Counted from the first letter of the stretch, positions 12,046 to 23,613 are shown. The stretch is DNA of 64,000 nt from Macrostomum hystrix (GCA_950097015.1 CATNEN010000003.1:6474001-6538000); one strand, 5' to 3'. A program made the numbers and translations. The notes: generated from the sequence alone by a model not told the origin.

Positions 12046-15000
12046 CTGATGGAGGCAGAGTTTTAAATGCGGGAACCGGAAATGCAAACTATGCGAACTG
12101 TTAGTTAAACCAATCACAGATCTTTAAAACCAACTTTTAGTTCAACCAATCACAGGTCGCTAAAAACTAACTGTCTCTCAACCAATGACAGAGCATCAAA
12201 TTGAACTGCTGCTGAACCAATCACAGAGCATAAAGTTGAACTGCAGCTCAGCCAATCACAGGTCGTCAAGAAACACAAGAATTAACCAATAATGTGCCTC
12301 AGAATCGTATAGAAAATCGCAACCAAATTCCAGCAATCTCGCACCTTCAAGTGGAATGCTTCTTCTGGCACCCATTCAGGTTTGCGCTTCTTCAACATGC
12401 CCAGGTAGCTAATAGCCATCGCCTCCAAATCTTTGCGCTTCTCGCGTTCGTCCTGGCGCAGTTTCTCAACGCGTCGTTCAACAGCTGAGCCGAATTGTTG
12501 AATGCGCGGATAGTGGGCTAGGATCCGGATTAGCACTAGCAGGGCGTTGCGCGTCAGGGCGTAATTGCCGTGCTCCAGGCAGGCGATGAAGGCCTTCGTG
12601 ATGCTGGGAGTTGGTTTAGGTTAAAATATAATTATAGTGACAGTGGAGGATTCGATTTTGGTATTAGACACCTGAGGATCTGGGATTATCAAAAGCTACA
12701 ACTGAGGATCTGGGATTATCAAAAGCTACAACTGAGGATCTGGGATTATCAAAAGCTACTCCTGAGGATCTGGGATTATCAAAAGCTACACCTGAGGATC
12801 TGGGATTATCAAAAGCCACACATGAGCATCCGTGATTATAATTGCTAGACCTGAGGATCTGGGATTATCAAAAGCTACACCTGAGGATCTGCGATTATCA
12901 AAAGCTACACCTGAGGATCTGGGATTATCAAAAGCTACACCTGAGGATCTGGGATTATAATAGCTAGACCTGAGGATCTGGGATCATAATAGCTACACCT
13001 GAGGATCTGGGATAATCAAAATCTACAACTGAGGATCTGGGATTATCAAAAGCTACACCTGAGGATCTGGGATTATAATAGCTAGAGCTGAGGATCTGGA
13101 ATTATAATAGCTAGACCTGAGGATCTGGGATTATAATAGCTAGACCTGAGGATCTGGGATCATAATAGCTAGACCTGAGGATCTCGGATCATAATAGCTA
13201 GACCTGAGGATCTGGGATCATAATAGCTAGACATCAGGATCTGGGATCATAATAGCTACACCTGAGGATCTGGGATCATAATAGCTAGACCTGAGGATCT
13301 GGGATCATAATAGCTACACCTGAGGATCTGGGATTATAATAGCTAGACCTGAGGATCTGGGATCATAATAGCTAGACCTGAGGATCTGGGATCATAATAG
13401 CTAGACCTGAGGATCTGGGATCATAATAGCTAGACATGAGGATCTGGGATCATAATAGCTAGACATGAGGATCTGGGATCATAATAGCTACACCTGAGGA
13501 TCTGGGATCAAGCATATCAGCCAGTCTGATCACTTACCGATAATGCCACTTGTGTACCACATGTCGGTAATTCTCGTAGCTCAACTGATCGGGTCCTTTG
13601 CCAGAAGTGGCTCCGTCAACGCCTTTGCGGAAGACGGTATTAAAACCGGGGAATCCTTCGCATTCTCGCTTATAGACATCGTGCGACGAGTGCCAGAGCA
13701 TGATAACGTCCAGCATAGCCTTCAGAAAGCGTCCATAGCGACGAGCTTCATTCTCGGTTAGACAGGCCAAAGGCAGAGTGATGTCGTTGAAGATGCGATC
13801 GAAACAGATTAGAGTAGAAAAATTGGCCGTCTTAGAGGCGTGCAAAATGTAGATAAACTTGGCTGAGTACACCGCATCCTGAGCAGTGAATAGTATTCTA
13901 GGAAACACGCAGAACTGTAGAAAAGTGGTGACAGTGTCAGTCTTGGTTGATCGTTGCTGATGAAACCAAAGGTCTTTGTCTTTGGCGATGCGAGCGCGAA
14001 CTCGAGTGACGTGAGTTAACAGTTGGCGCTCTTCATCAGCGAGGCGATCGGTGAGGGCCTGGGAGGAAATTAAGTTTAATGACTGTTTATAAGAAACTAG
14101 ATTTTTTACTAGAAAATAGCATGGAGTTACTTCAATAAAAAAGTATTTCAGAAAATTTCTTACATAGCGGAGTTTCACAAACTTTCTAGAAAACGTAGTT
14201 CCCCAAATTTGCAAGAAAGTAATTTCTACGAAGTTGCTAAGAAAAAAAAACCACAAAATTTATCAGGAAACGCACTCCCATAAGGAAAGCACATTTCCGT
14301 AATTTTCCTAGAAACCATACTTCCGTAATTTTCTAAGAATTTTTTTTCCGTAAATTTCCAAGAAACCATATTTCTTTAATTTTCCTAGAAACCATACCTC
14401 CGTAATTTTCTAAGAAATAATTTTTCCGTAAATTTCCAAGAAACCATATTTCTTTAATTTTCCTAGAAACCATACTTCCGTAATTTTCTAGAAATAATTT
14501 TTTCCGTAAATTTCCAAGAAACCATATTTCTTTAATTTTCCTAGAAACCATACTTCCAAACCAGAAAACACATTTACACTTCATAGTAAAAATATGATCG
14601 CGGCATAAATTAAAAAAATATATAATATCTAATTATTTTCTAATCTCATTTTTACAGAAATGGTTTTTTATACGAATCGTTGCATTGTCCTAAAAAATCT
14701 GATGCAGAATTTAGCTATGAAAAAAACTTTGAATTGTACTCGTATGTGATCTCATTATGCTCTTTTTTAAATTAAATAAATTTCTTAAACGTTAAAAACC
14801 ATTTAAAGTACGACCGTCATAAAATTTCAGACTCTACAAAAGTACAAATCAAACAAATTAAGCCTCACCTGAAGTCTCTCTCGCTCCTTCTTCTTCTTAG
14901 CCGTCGGCATCGTGGCATTGTCCTCGATAATTTTCTGCTGCTGTTCTATTGCCTGCTTCTGTCGTTTATAAGCGGCCTGCGGCACCTCCAAGTCGCAGCA

Positions 15001-18000
15001 CTGCAGAGTCCAGAAGGTGACAAAGAATTCAATGTTCAGATCGTCCCACACCTTTTTAGGATAGAGGCCGCGAACGCGTTCGGCCACTTCGCGAGTGACT
15101 TCAACTGAGGCGTCAACGAATGCTGAGATTTCCATAGGATCCAAGCTAGACGCATCCGAGCTGGTCTCTGGAAAACATTTGTTTTTTATAGCAACACTTG
15201 CATTGATTTCTTGGAAATACTGTGAACTCTGAGTGAAGTGACATAATCCTAGAGTGAAATCCCACAGTGACAGATCCTGAAAAGTGAAATCCCAGAGTGA
15301 CAGATTCTAAAGAGAGTGACAGATTTCAAAGAGTGAAATCCCAGAGTGACAGATTTCAAAGAGTGAAATCCCAGAGTGGCAGAATCTGAAGAGTGAAATC
15401 CAGAGTGAAAGATTCTAAAGAGTGAAATCCAGAGTGACAGATTCTGAAGAGTGAAATCCCAGAGTGAAAGAATCTAAAGAGTAATATCCAAGAGTGAAAG
15501 AATCTGAAGGGCGAAATCCCATAGTGACAGAATCTGAAGAGTGAAATCCCAGAGAGACAGAATCGAAGAGTGACAACCCCAAGGTAGTGACAGAATCGAG
15601 GACTGACAACCCCAAGGTAGTGACAGAATCGAGGACTGACAACCCCAAGGTAGTGACAGAATCGAGGACTTATAAACCCAAGGTAGTGACAGAACCGAGG
15701 ACTGACAACCCCAAGGTAGTGACAGAATCGAGGACTGACAACCCCAAGAATAAAACTCCAAAAGAGTAACAGAATTAAAAGCAATCAAACACACTCTCTC
15801 CGGCTCCTTCAGCCGCGGCGAAGTCCTTAGCAGCCGAAACAGCAGGTCGGGCGCGCATTCGTCGATCGCACTGCTGGCCAATAGTGTGAGCAAAGCCGCT
15901 TCTCAATAGATAAAATGCGGCATCAGCTGGCACGTGATAGATATTGATCAGCTGATCAATGCTGGGACACTGGGCAACGAATTCGTCGGTAGACAATTGC
16001 AACGATAGAAAGATGCCAAATTGGATTAGTACATCCTGACAATTGTCGTACAATCTGCCGCACTGTTTAACGTGTCGCTCGGTTGGATCCTCGTTGAAGA
16101 CAACGCAATCCCGTTGCTGGGCTAATAAGAATACGAACGGCAGCACTAGGCCGTGATCCATTAGCATGTCTTTCAGACGGCTGCTGGACTTCTTCGTATT
16201 TCGCACCTGACAGGTAAATGTGGGATTTATTTCAAGGACTTGTATAACATTTTAAGGGACCTGTGTAACTCTTTCAGGGACCTGTGTAACTCTTTCACGG
16301 ACCTGTGTAACATTTTCAGGGACCTGTGTAACTCCTTCAGGGACCTGTGTAACATTTTCAGGGACCTGTGTAACTCTTTCAGGGACCTGTTTAACTCTTT
16401 CAGGGACCTGTGTAACTCTTTCAGGGACCTGTGTAACTCTTTCAGGGACCTGTGTAACTCTTTCAGGGACCTGTGTAACTCTTTCAGGGACCTGTGTAAC
16501 TCTTTCAGGGACCTGTTTAACGTCCAAATAATCCCCTCAGTTGAATGACTTTAAATCCCAACAATCCCTCAGTCCAATAGCTACAGATCCCCAACAATCC
16601 CAGTCCAGTAGCTATAGATCCCCATCAATCCCACAGTCCAGTAGCTACAGATCCCCATCAATCCCACAGTCCAGTAGCTACAGATCCCCATCAATCCCAG
16701 TCCAGTAGCTATAGATCCCCATCAATCCCACAGTCCAGTAGCTACAGATCCCCATCAATCCCACAGTCCAGTAGCTACAGATCCCCATCAATCCCACAGT
16801 CCAGTAGCTACAGATCCCCATCAATCCCACAGTCCAGTAGCTACAGATCCCCATCAATCCCACAGTCCAGTAGCTACAGATCCCCATCAATCCCACAGTC
16901 CAGTAGCTACAGATCCCCATCAATCCCACAGTCCAGTAGCTACAGATCCCCATCAATCCCACAGTCCAGTTGCTACAGATCCCCATCAATCCCACAGTCC
17001 AGTAGCTACAGATCCCCATCAATCCCACAGTCCAGTAGCTACAGATCCCCATCAATCCCAGTCCAGTAGCTATAGATCCCCATCAATCCCACAGTCCAGT
17101 AGCTACAGATCCCCATCAATCCCACAGTCCAGTAGCTACAGATCCCCATCAATCCCACAGTCCAGTAGCTACAGATCCCCATCAATCCCACAGTCCAGTA
17201 GCTACAGATCCCCATCAATCCCACAGTCCAGTAGCTACAGATCCCCATCAATCCCACAGTCCAGTAGCTACAGATCCCCATCAATCCCACAGTCCAGTAG
17301 CTACAGATCCCCATCAATCCCACAGTCCAGTTGCTACAGATCCCCATCAATCCCACAGTCCAGTAGCTACAGATCCCCATCAATCCCACAGTCCAGTAGC
17401 TACAGATCCCCATCAATCCCACAGTCCAGTAGCTACAGATCCCCATCAATCCCACAGTCCAGTTGCTACAGATCATCATAAATCCCGCAGTCCAGTAGCT
17501 ACAGATCCCCAAAACTCTCACAGTCCAGTAGCTACAGATCCCCATCAATCCCACAGTCCAGTAGCTACAAATCCCCATCAATCCCACAGTCCAGTTGCTA
17601 CAGATCCCATATTTTGAGAATGGTCAAGCATCTCACCTGAGAAAAATAGCCGCCCTCCACTCGGAGCAGTTCTCCGCCGAGCATAGCCTCCAGCTGCTCA
17701 TCCGTGACCTCCTCGGACACTTCAATGCCGGTCATTTTGTGCAGAATCTCTCTCACTAGAAGCAGGTCGCAGCTTCGCTTATTCTTTAATTGATTAAGGG
17801 CGTATTGAAAACAGCCAGCTAAATCAAAGGTGTACTTCTTGCACATTGAGCCAACGAAAGTGCTCAGCACAGGCAGGCGATTGCTGTCCTCGTTGCTCTC
17901 GACTAGGGCTTCAATGATGCAATAGGCTAGGACATCCAGGCCAAGGCTGTTCAAATAGCGAAACGAGTCAACAACTGGAGCAACGAGATTGTCGTAGCGA

Positions 18001-21000
18001 GTGATCTGCTCAATGACCACCTCGAATAGAGGTCCGGGGTTCGAATGGCTAAGCTTGCCCAGCTGGCGGCCCTGCTGTTTCACGTTGTCCTTAGTTAGAC
18101 GCTTCATAACGTATCTTAAAAATTTAATTTAAATACAATATGCTATATTTGCTACTGATAGTAGAGTGAAACATATAGACAACACTTTTACACAATCTTC
18201 AAGTCGAAAGGTTTCTTCCTAAAAATATATATCGTCATATCGATATCACAAAAATAGTAGGTTAAGCTCTCCTTAAAACCATATTTAAAGTTCAATATTT
18301 AGCTTTTTAACTTAAAATTCCTACGCTTTAAAATAGTGAGATTTTGGGATTTTAAAGTTCAATTAAAAAGGGATTAGAAATGACATTTAAACTTGGGATT
18401 TCAATGGCCCTATAAAATGGGATTTCAAATGACATTTAAACTTGGGATTTAAAAGGCCCCAAAAATGGGATTTCAAATGACATTTAAACTTGGGATTTCA
18501 AAGGCCACTTAAAAAAGGGATTTTAAAGGGCACTTAAAATGGGATTTCAAAGGGCACTTAAAAAAGGGATTTAAAAGATAACTTATACTTGGGATTTGAA
18601 ATGACATTAAAACTTGGGATTTTAAAGGCTACTTAGAATTGGGATTTAAAAGGCCACTTAAACTTGGGACTTCAAATCCAATCGCATCACTCAAGCGTCT
18701 TACTTCGCTCGTCCGGTGACCTCAGCTCGGCGTCGAATCATAGCCGGATGAACGGCCGGTGACTCGGCCGCTTTCCATTGGCCATAGAGTCGGTAGCGCA
18801 GATCAAAAGGCAGGTGTCGAATCAGTGACCAGATTAACTCGCTCAGGGGACAATTGGCCTCACTCATGCTTAGAGCTGGCAGAATGCATTCGTCCAACAG
18901 GTTAAACACCGCCTGCGATTGATGAGTACACGGGAGAGAATGAATTGCAAAAGCTGCGCAAGACTGAATTTCAGTTCACCAGTTCAGAACTTAAAGAACG
19001 CTTCAGGTCCCCTGAAAATGGGATTCAGGTACCCTGACTATTTGGAGAAACGGGGTTCAGGTGCCCTGGAAATTAAGAAAAACGGATTCAGGTCTTGAAG
19101 ATTTAGAAGAATGGGATTCAGGTGCCCTGAAGATTCAGAGGTACTGGATTCAGGTGCCCAAAAGATTCAGAGGAACGGGATTCAGGTCCCCTGAAGATTC
19201 AGTGGAACGGGATTCGAGTCCCTGAAGATTCAGAGAACGGGATTCAGGTGCCCTGACTTCAGGATTCAGGTCCCTGAAGATTCAGAAGAAACAGGATTCA
19301 GGTGCCCTGAAAATTTAGAGGAATGGGATTCAGGCGCCCTGAAGATTCAGAGAACGGGATTCAGGTCCCCTGAAGATTCAGAGGAACGGGATTCGAGTCC
19401 CTGAAGATTCAGAGAACGGGATTCAGGTGCCCTGACTTCAGGATTCAGGTCCCTGAAGATTCAGAGGAACGGGATTCGAGTCCCTGAAGATTCAGAGAAC
19501 GGGATTCAGGTGCCCTGACTTCAGGATTCAGGTCCCTGAAGATTCAGAAGAAACAGGATTCAGGTGCCCTGAAAATTTAGAGGAATGGGATTCAGGCGCC
19601 CTGAAGATTCAGAGGAACAGGATTCAGGTCCCCTGAAGATTCAGAGGAACGGGATTCAGGTCCCTGAAGATTCAGAGAACGGGATTCAGGTGCCCCGACT
19701 TCAGGATTCAGGTCCCTGAAGATTCAGAGAACGGGATTCAGGTGCCCTGACTTCAGGATTCAGGTCCCTGAAGATTCAGAGGAAAATATATTTAAGTAGC
19801 CTGTATGCTAAAAGGCAGAAGTTTCTAATCTCACCTGAAAAGCGCCGTCAATCAATCCGGCTAGGCCAGACTTGGCCCTAGCAACTAGAAAGGCTTCGCC
19901 TAAGCGGCACAGCTTGGCAACCAAAGCAGAATCCAAACAGATAGCCGGTCCCAGATAAGTTAGCAATTGAGAAGCAGCCTTCAAAGCATCGCCAGCATCG
20001 CTAGGACCGTTGGGTTTAATAACGGCCCGGTTTGCTCGAACACAATTTGGCAGTCGGCAAGCAGTTGAATAAGCCGTCTCAATTAGGGAATGCCCGGTAG
20101 CGCACAGCCGCTTATTCAACGCTGATTGGCAGCCAGCAATGCCAGCTGGAAATTTATCCATCAGCACTCGGGCATTGTTGAGATCTCCGGCTTCTAATAG
20201 TGCCTCGGCTAGGCCTAGCAGCTGATTATAGACGAATTGGGGACTGGATGGGCCTTGGAATAGATCGGCTACAGCGCTGCCAGCTATGGGCGAATCCGAG
20301 TCAGCTGAGTCGGCCAGAGTTGCAGTTGAATCTATAGCGTCTAAATCAATTACGGTTGCGGCTACTGGTGTTGTAGAATGCTGCTGATCGGTACTTTGCT
20401 GTTGCTGCTGCTGCTGGCCCTGGGAATTTGCCTGCATCTGCTGCTGAGGCTGATTTTGACGAAAGCCTTGGGCTGCCAGCTGTGGGTAAATATAAACAAA
20501 AACATTCTGAATTTTGGGTGGTTCTGATTCTGAAGTTAAGGGGTTGTGATCCTGAAGTTAGGGGGGCTTCTGATCTTGAAGTTAGGGAGGCTTGTAGTTA
20601 GGGACGCTTGTGATCCTGAAGTTAGGGAGGCTTGTAGTCCTGAAGTTAGAGTGGCTTGTAGTCCTGAAGTTAGGGAGGCTTGTAGTCCTGAAATTAGGGT
20701 TGGCTTGTAGTCCTGAAGTTAGGGGGGCTTGTAGTTCTGAAGTGGCTTGTGATTGTCGATTTAGGGAGGCTTGTGACCCTGAAGTTAGGGTGGCTTGTGA
20801 TCCTGAAGTTAGGGAGGGGTCTTGTGATCTTAAAGTTAGAGAGGCTTGTAGTCCTGAAGTTAGGGGGGCTTGTAGTAATGAAGTTAAAGAGGATACTGAT
20901 CCTGAATTTAGAAAGGCTTGTGATCCTAAAGTTAGGGAGGTTTGTGATCCTGAAGTTAGGGAGGTTTGTGACCCTGAAGTTAGGGAGGTTTGTGATCCTG

Positions 21001-23613
21001 AAGTTAGGAAGGTTTGTGACCCTGAAGTTAGGGAGGCTTGTAGTCCTGAAATTAGGGTTGGCTTGTAGTCCTGAAGTTAGGGGGGCTTGTAGTTCTGAAG
21101 TGGCTTGTGATCCTGAAGTTAGGGAGGGGTCTTGTGATCTTAAAGTTAGAGAGGCTTGTAGTCCTGAAGTTAGGGAGGCTTGTGATCCTGAAGTTAGGGA
21201 GGGGTCTTGTGATCTTAAAGTTAGAGAGGCTTGTAGTCCTGAAGTTAGGGGGGCTTGTAGTAATGAAGTTAAAGAGGATACTGATCCTGAATTTAGAAAG
21301 GCTTGTGATCCTAAAGTTAGGAAGGTTTGTGATCCTGAAGTTAGGGAGGTTTGTGACCCTGAAGTTAGGGAGGTTTGTGATCCTGAAGTTAGGAAGGTTT
21401 GTGACCCTGAAGTTAGGGAGGCTTGTGATCCTGAAGTTAGGGAGGGGTCTTGTGATCCTGAAGTTAGGGAGGGGTCTTGTGATCCTGAAGTTAGAGAGGC
21501 TTGTGATACTGAAGTTAGGGAGACTTGTGATCCTGAAGTTAGGGAGACTTGTGATCCTGAAGTTAGGGAGACTTGTGATCCTGAAGTTAGGGAGGCTTGT
21601 GATCCTGAAGTTAGGGAGGTTTGTGACCCTGAAGTTAGGGAGGTTTGTGATCCTGAAGTTAGGAAGGTTTGTGACCCTGAAGTTAGGGAGGCTTGTGATC
21701 CTGAAGTTAGGGAGGGGTCTTGTGATCCTGAAGTTAGGGAGGGGTCTTGTGATCCTGAAGTTAGAGAGGCTTGTGATACTGAAGTTAGGGAGACTTGTGA
21801 TCCTGAAGTTAGGGAGACTTGTGATCCTGAAGTTAGGGAGACTTGTGATCCTGAAGTTAGGGAGGCTTGTGATCCTGAAGTTAGGGAGGCTTGTGATCCT
21901 GAAGTTCGGGAAGCTTGTGATCCTGAAGTTAGGGAGGCTTGTAGTCCTGAAGTTAGGGGGCTTGTAGTCCTGAAGTTAGGGAGGCTTGTAGTCCTGAAGT
22001 TAGGGGGCTTGTAGTCCTGAAGTTAGGGGGCTTGTAGTCCTGAAGTTAAAGAGGATACTGATCCTGAAGTTAGGGAGGCTTGTGATCCTACCTGATCAAG
22101 ATTGACATCTAGGGCCGACGTGTCTAGCAGAGGCGCGCTGGCGGCTGCGCGTCTAGCATACTGCCTGGCTTCCTTCAACTGTTGAGCAAGCAAAGGTTCC
22201 ATCTCATTCATGCTGGGCCAGAGATGAGGCAGCAATAGATCCAGATCTGCTAGGCCACATTTGACAGCGGCCGCGCATACTCTGTACAGTCCATTAGGTG
22301 TTGCGCCGCCTTGATAAAAGGCGAACTTGTGACCCAACATGTGGCACAGATCGGCCGGATTTGGCCGATACAATCGCACCATGTCTAGCAGCTGTTCGGC
22401 TTGATCGGAGCGAATCTCGCAAGCGTCTAGGACCAAGTCCAGTACGCGATTCGGATCCAAGTCGAAGCAGCCGATCAATGCCTATGAGATGGGAAATCAC
22501 TAGATCATCACGGGATTAAGAAACTGGATCCTACTGATTTTAGATATTTAGACCGGCATAATAATCCAAATAACTGAAATCCTAATCTTAATCCATTTAA
22601 CCTGTATCCTAATCCCAATAACCAGAATCCCAATACCAAAAACCAAAAACCTAATTAAAACATTAATAATCATAATCCTAATGACCAAAATCCCAATCTC
22701 AACAACCAAAAATATAATCCCAACAAGCAAATTTCTAATCCCAACAACCAAAATCCCAATCTCAATAAACAAAATCCTAATCCCAATAACCGAAATCGTA
22801 ATACAAATGACCAAAATCCTAATCTAAATAAGGTCCTAATTCCAAATCCCAAATTCCCAATAACCAGAACCAGAATTTAATTTACAGATATCTGATCATC
22901 TAATCAACGAAAAATGTACGTCGTAATACTAATAAAATAGTAAACGTTTTTTACCTTTTGAAATTTTTACTTTTTTAACACATTGAATAACATTAAACTA
23001 TATTTGATAACAAAAATGAAGCAAATCGAATCCAGAATATATATTTTAATTAAATCCTTACCTGCAGCCTAGGCAGCGAATTTTCTGGAATTAGTTCGCC
23101 GCTAGCCAAAGCCCCCAGCTCCACTATTAGCTTAGCAAAGCCTTCATTCTCTTCTCTAAGCAGATTAAATTTCTGCTGCTTATAGAATAGTCGAGTCTTT
23201 AGTTTGACGTAGCGACTTTGAAAGGCCTGCTTGCTGGCAATGATGTCCAATTCTTCAAGCGTCTCGTCTGTGAGCCTTTCCTTTAATAGCGGTTCAACAG
23301 TTAGGTTAAGACTCTGACAGCGACGAATTAGAGCTAACAGGCGTTGTCGATCTGGCGATGACGACGAGCGAAGTGTTGTCTCCAGGTCCACAACGCTCAG
23401 AGCATCGGTTAGTAGACTCTCAAAGTTTGCTGGACTAGTTTGACTCAGCAGCTCCTGTTGCTGCTGCATGAGTTGGAGCAGGGCGTCTGAGCAGTCCGGC
23501 CCGCCTTTGCGTACGTGATTTGAGCACAGCTCATAGAGCTGCTGTTCTATGCTTTTAGTACTATTTGAAGTAGCCATATGTGATAAGTGCTGCAAAAAGT
23601 TTTGGATAGTCAT
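11584..23613 (-). CDS. THOC2: THO complex subunit 2, ten exons, complete
   Basis: THOC2 is the largest scaffold subunit of the nuclear THO/TREX complex, which couples transcription and splicing to mRNA export and limits R-loops. Coding exons (minus): 23613-23062, 22481-22092, 20479-19835, 18912-18704, 18114-17637, 16206-15795, 15167-14869, 14058-13538, 12603-12345, 12045-11584. Phases agree at all nine junctions, giving 1408 residues (human is about 1590). Family-typical stretches: KTRLFYKQQKFNLLREENEG (exon 1), GCFDLDPNRVLD (2), RYRLYGQWK (4), YVMKRLTKDNVK and GKLSHSNPGPLF (5), RNTKKSSSRLKDML (6), KVWDDL (7), PNFSTL-like ANFSTLICFDRIF and YENYRHVVHKWHYR (8). The C-terminal tail (residues 1256-1408) is low-complexity, rich in Ser/Ala/Lys/Arg, and shorter than in vertebrates. 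ATG 23613 follows an in-frame TAA; an alternative Met lies 12 codons on. Each intron holds its own tandem repeat. Confidence 0.93.
12100..12290. repeat. THOC2 intron 9 degenerate repeat
   Basis: About five degenerate copies of a unit of roughly 35-40 bp centred on aaccaatcacagagcat and aaagttgaactgcagctc, in the 299-bp intron 9 (12046-12344). Confidence 0.75.
12345..12603 (-). CDS. THOC2: THOC2 exon 9
   Basis: Acceptor CTCCCAG|CATCACG completes a split Arg codon; donor AAG|GTGCGA in phase 0; residues 1169-1255. Encodes ITKAFIACLEHGNYALTRN, LILAHYP-like RILAHYPRIQQFG, VERRVEKLRQDEREKRKDLE and WVPEEAFHLK, matching the end of the Tho2 domain. Confidence 0.92.
12640..13512. repeat. THOC2 intron 8: 29/30-bp minisatellite
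   Basis: About 29 copies of a unit starting gaggatctgggatcataata followed by gctagacct (29 bp), with an earlier 30-bp variant carrying attatcaaaagctac. The variants are segregated: attatcaaaag to the left, atcataatag to the right. It nearly fills intron 8 (12604-13537). Confidence 0.95.
13538..14058 (-). CDS. THOC2: THOC2 exon 8
   Basis: Acceptor TCCCAG|GCCCTC, donor CG|GTAAGT in phase 2; residues 996-1169. Contains TDTVTTFLQFCVFPRILFTA, DAVYSAKF, ANFSTLICFDRIFNDI, TENEARRYGRFLKAML, CEGFPGFNTVFR and YENYRHVVHKWHYR; all are THOC2 hallmarks. Confidence 0.95.
14285..14570. repeat. THOC2 intron 7 tandem repeat
   Basis: About three copies of a composite unit of roughly 77 bp, itself made of related sub-units with ttcctagaaaccatacttcc and tccgtaaatttccaag, in intron 7 (14059-14868). 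The rest of this intron is AT-rich and featureless. Confidence 0.85.
14869..15167 (-). CDS. THOC2: THOC2 exon 7
   Basis: Acceptor TTTTCCAG|AGACC, donor CAG|GTGAGG; enters in phase 1, leaves in phase 0; residues 896-995. Includes LYPKKVWDDLNIEFFVTFWT, LEVPQAAYKRQ and the basic MPTAKKKKERERLQ, matching the start of the conserved Tho2 domain. Confidence 0.93.
15235..15775. repeat. THOC2 intron 6: two adjoining tandem repeats
   Basis: Left part (15235-15560): degenerate 25-26-bp units of gagtgaaatcccagagtgac and agattctaaa. Right part (15560-15755): five or six copies of a 33-bp unit (gaatcgaggactgacaaccc, caaggtagtgaca). Both lie in intron 6 (15168-15794). Confidence 0.9.
15795..16206 (-). CDS. 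THOC2: THOC2 exon 6
   Basis: Acceptor CTGTCAG|GTGCG, donor GAGA|GTGTGT (a weaker donor) in phase 1; residues 759-896. Encodes RNTKKSSSRLKDMLMDHGL, PFVFLLAQQRD, LYDNCQDVLIQFGIFL, and PADAAFYLLR. The donor was chosen because it alone keeps the phase with exon 7. Confidence 0.9.
16235..16525. repeat. THOC2 intron 5: 21-bp minisatellite
   Basis: About 13 copies of a 21-bp unit (agggacctgtgtaactcttt plus c). It lies next to the 33-bp array in the same intron but has an unrelated sequence. Confidence 0.95.
16555..17605. repeat. THOC2 intron 5: 33-bp minisatellite
   Basis: About 31 very uniform copies of a 33-bp unit (cagtccagtagctacagatc, ccc, then atcaatccca). A 30-bp variant (cccagtccagtagctataga) occurs at about 16600, 16690 and 17050, and the 16690 and 17050 copies bracket a duplicated block of about 360 bp. 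Minus-strand frames reading MGICSYWTVGL repeats are artefacts of the 11-codon unit. Confidence 0.96.
17637..18114 (-). CDS. THOC2: THOC2 exon 5
   Basis: Acceptor TTTTTAAG|ATACG completes a split Lys codon; donor CAG|GTGAGA in phase 0; residues 599-758. Contains YVMKRLTKDNVKQQGRQLGK, KLSHSNPGPLFEVV, VAPVVDSFRYLNSLG, VLAYCIIEALV and EQLEAMLGGELLRVEGGYFSQ. This is the most conserved THOC2 block. Confidence 0.94.
18330..18680. repeat. THOC2 intron 4 degenerate tandem repeat
   Basis: About 14 degenerate copies of a 24-25-bp unit, gggatttcaaatgacattta plus aactt, with variants (aaaggccactt, aaagggcactt), in intron 4 (18115-18703). Confidence 0.85.
18704..18912 (-). CDS. THOC2: THOC2 exon 4
   Basis: Acceptor ATCGCAG|GCGGTG, donor AA|GTAAGA in phase 2; residues 530-599. 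Encodes HLPFDLRYRLYGQWKAAE and TGRAK, the family's PYxxRYRLYGxWK region. Confidence 0.92.
18995..19790. repeat. THOC2 intron 3 tandem repeat
   Basis: A repeat of roughly 30 bp built from gggattcaggtgccctgaag and attcagaggaac fills most of intron 3 (18913-19834). Larger blocks of about 110-180 bp (with gacttcaggattcaggtccc) are themselves repeated. Some copies lose one base (ggtccctg versus ggtcccctg). Confidence 0.9.
19835..20479 (-). CDS. THOC2: THOC2 exon 3
   Basis: Acceptor CCCACAG|CTGGCA, donor CAG|GTGAGA; phase 0 both ends; residues 315-529. It opens with a Gln-rich low-complexity stretch (two interrupted polyQ runs) absent from vertebrate THOC2, then gives the expected helical repeats (LLEAGDLNNARVLMDKFP, SQLLTYLGPAICLDSALVAK). 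Confidence 0.9.
20515..22085. repeat. THOC2 intron 2: 24-bp minisatellite array
   Basis: About 65 copies of a 24-bp unit (gatcctgaagttagggaggc plus ttgt), nearly filling intron 2 (20480-22091). A 27-bp variant has ggaggggtct. A distinctive block with taatgaagttaaagaggata recurs 384 bp apart (about 20821 and 21205), and another block recurs 270 bp apart (21421 and 21691). Because the unit is 8 codons, plus-strand frames of up to 421 residues are open. They are antisense to THOC2 and inside an intron, so I do not call a gene. Confidence 0.95.
22092..22481 (-). CDS. THOC2: THOC2 exon 2
   Basis: Acceptor CTCATAG|GCATTG, donor CAG|GTAGGA; phase 0 at both ends; residues 185-314. Contains ALIGCFDLDPNRVLD, CHMLGHKFAFYQ and LYRVCAAAVK, which match the THOC2 family pattern. 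Confidence 0.92.
22545..22865. repeat. THOC2 intron 1 degenerate tandem repeat
   Basis: A degenerate repeat of aatcccaataaccaaaatcc-like units, period about 18 bp with variation, filling the 3'-acceptor half of intron 1 (22482-23061). The minus-strand frame with alternating I, G and L residues is a repeat artefact. Confidence 0.75.
23062..23613 (-). CDS. THOC2: THOC2 exon 1
   Basis: Encodes residues 1-184, ending LPRLQ at donor CAG|GTAAGG in phase 0. It includes the THOC2 N-terminal signature KTRLFYKQQKFNLLREENEG followed by AKLIVELG. Confidence 0.92.

Noticed and set aside
20749-22014. 421-codon plus-strand frame
   Set aside because: It lies wholly within THOC2 intron 2 in the 24-bp array; several frames are open at once and nothing but the repeat is encoded.
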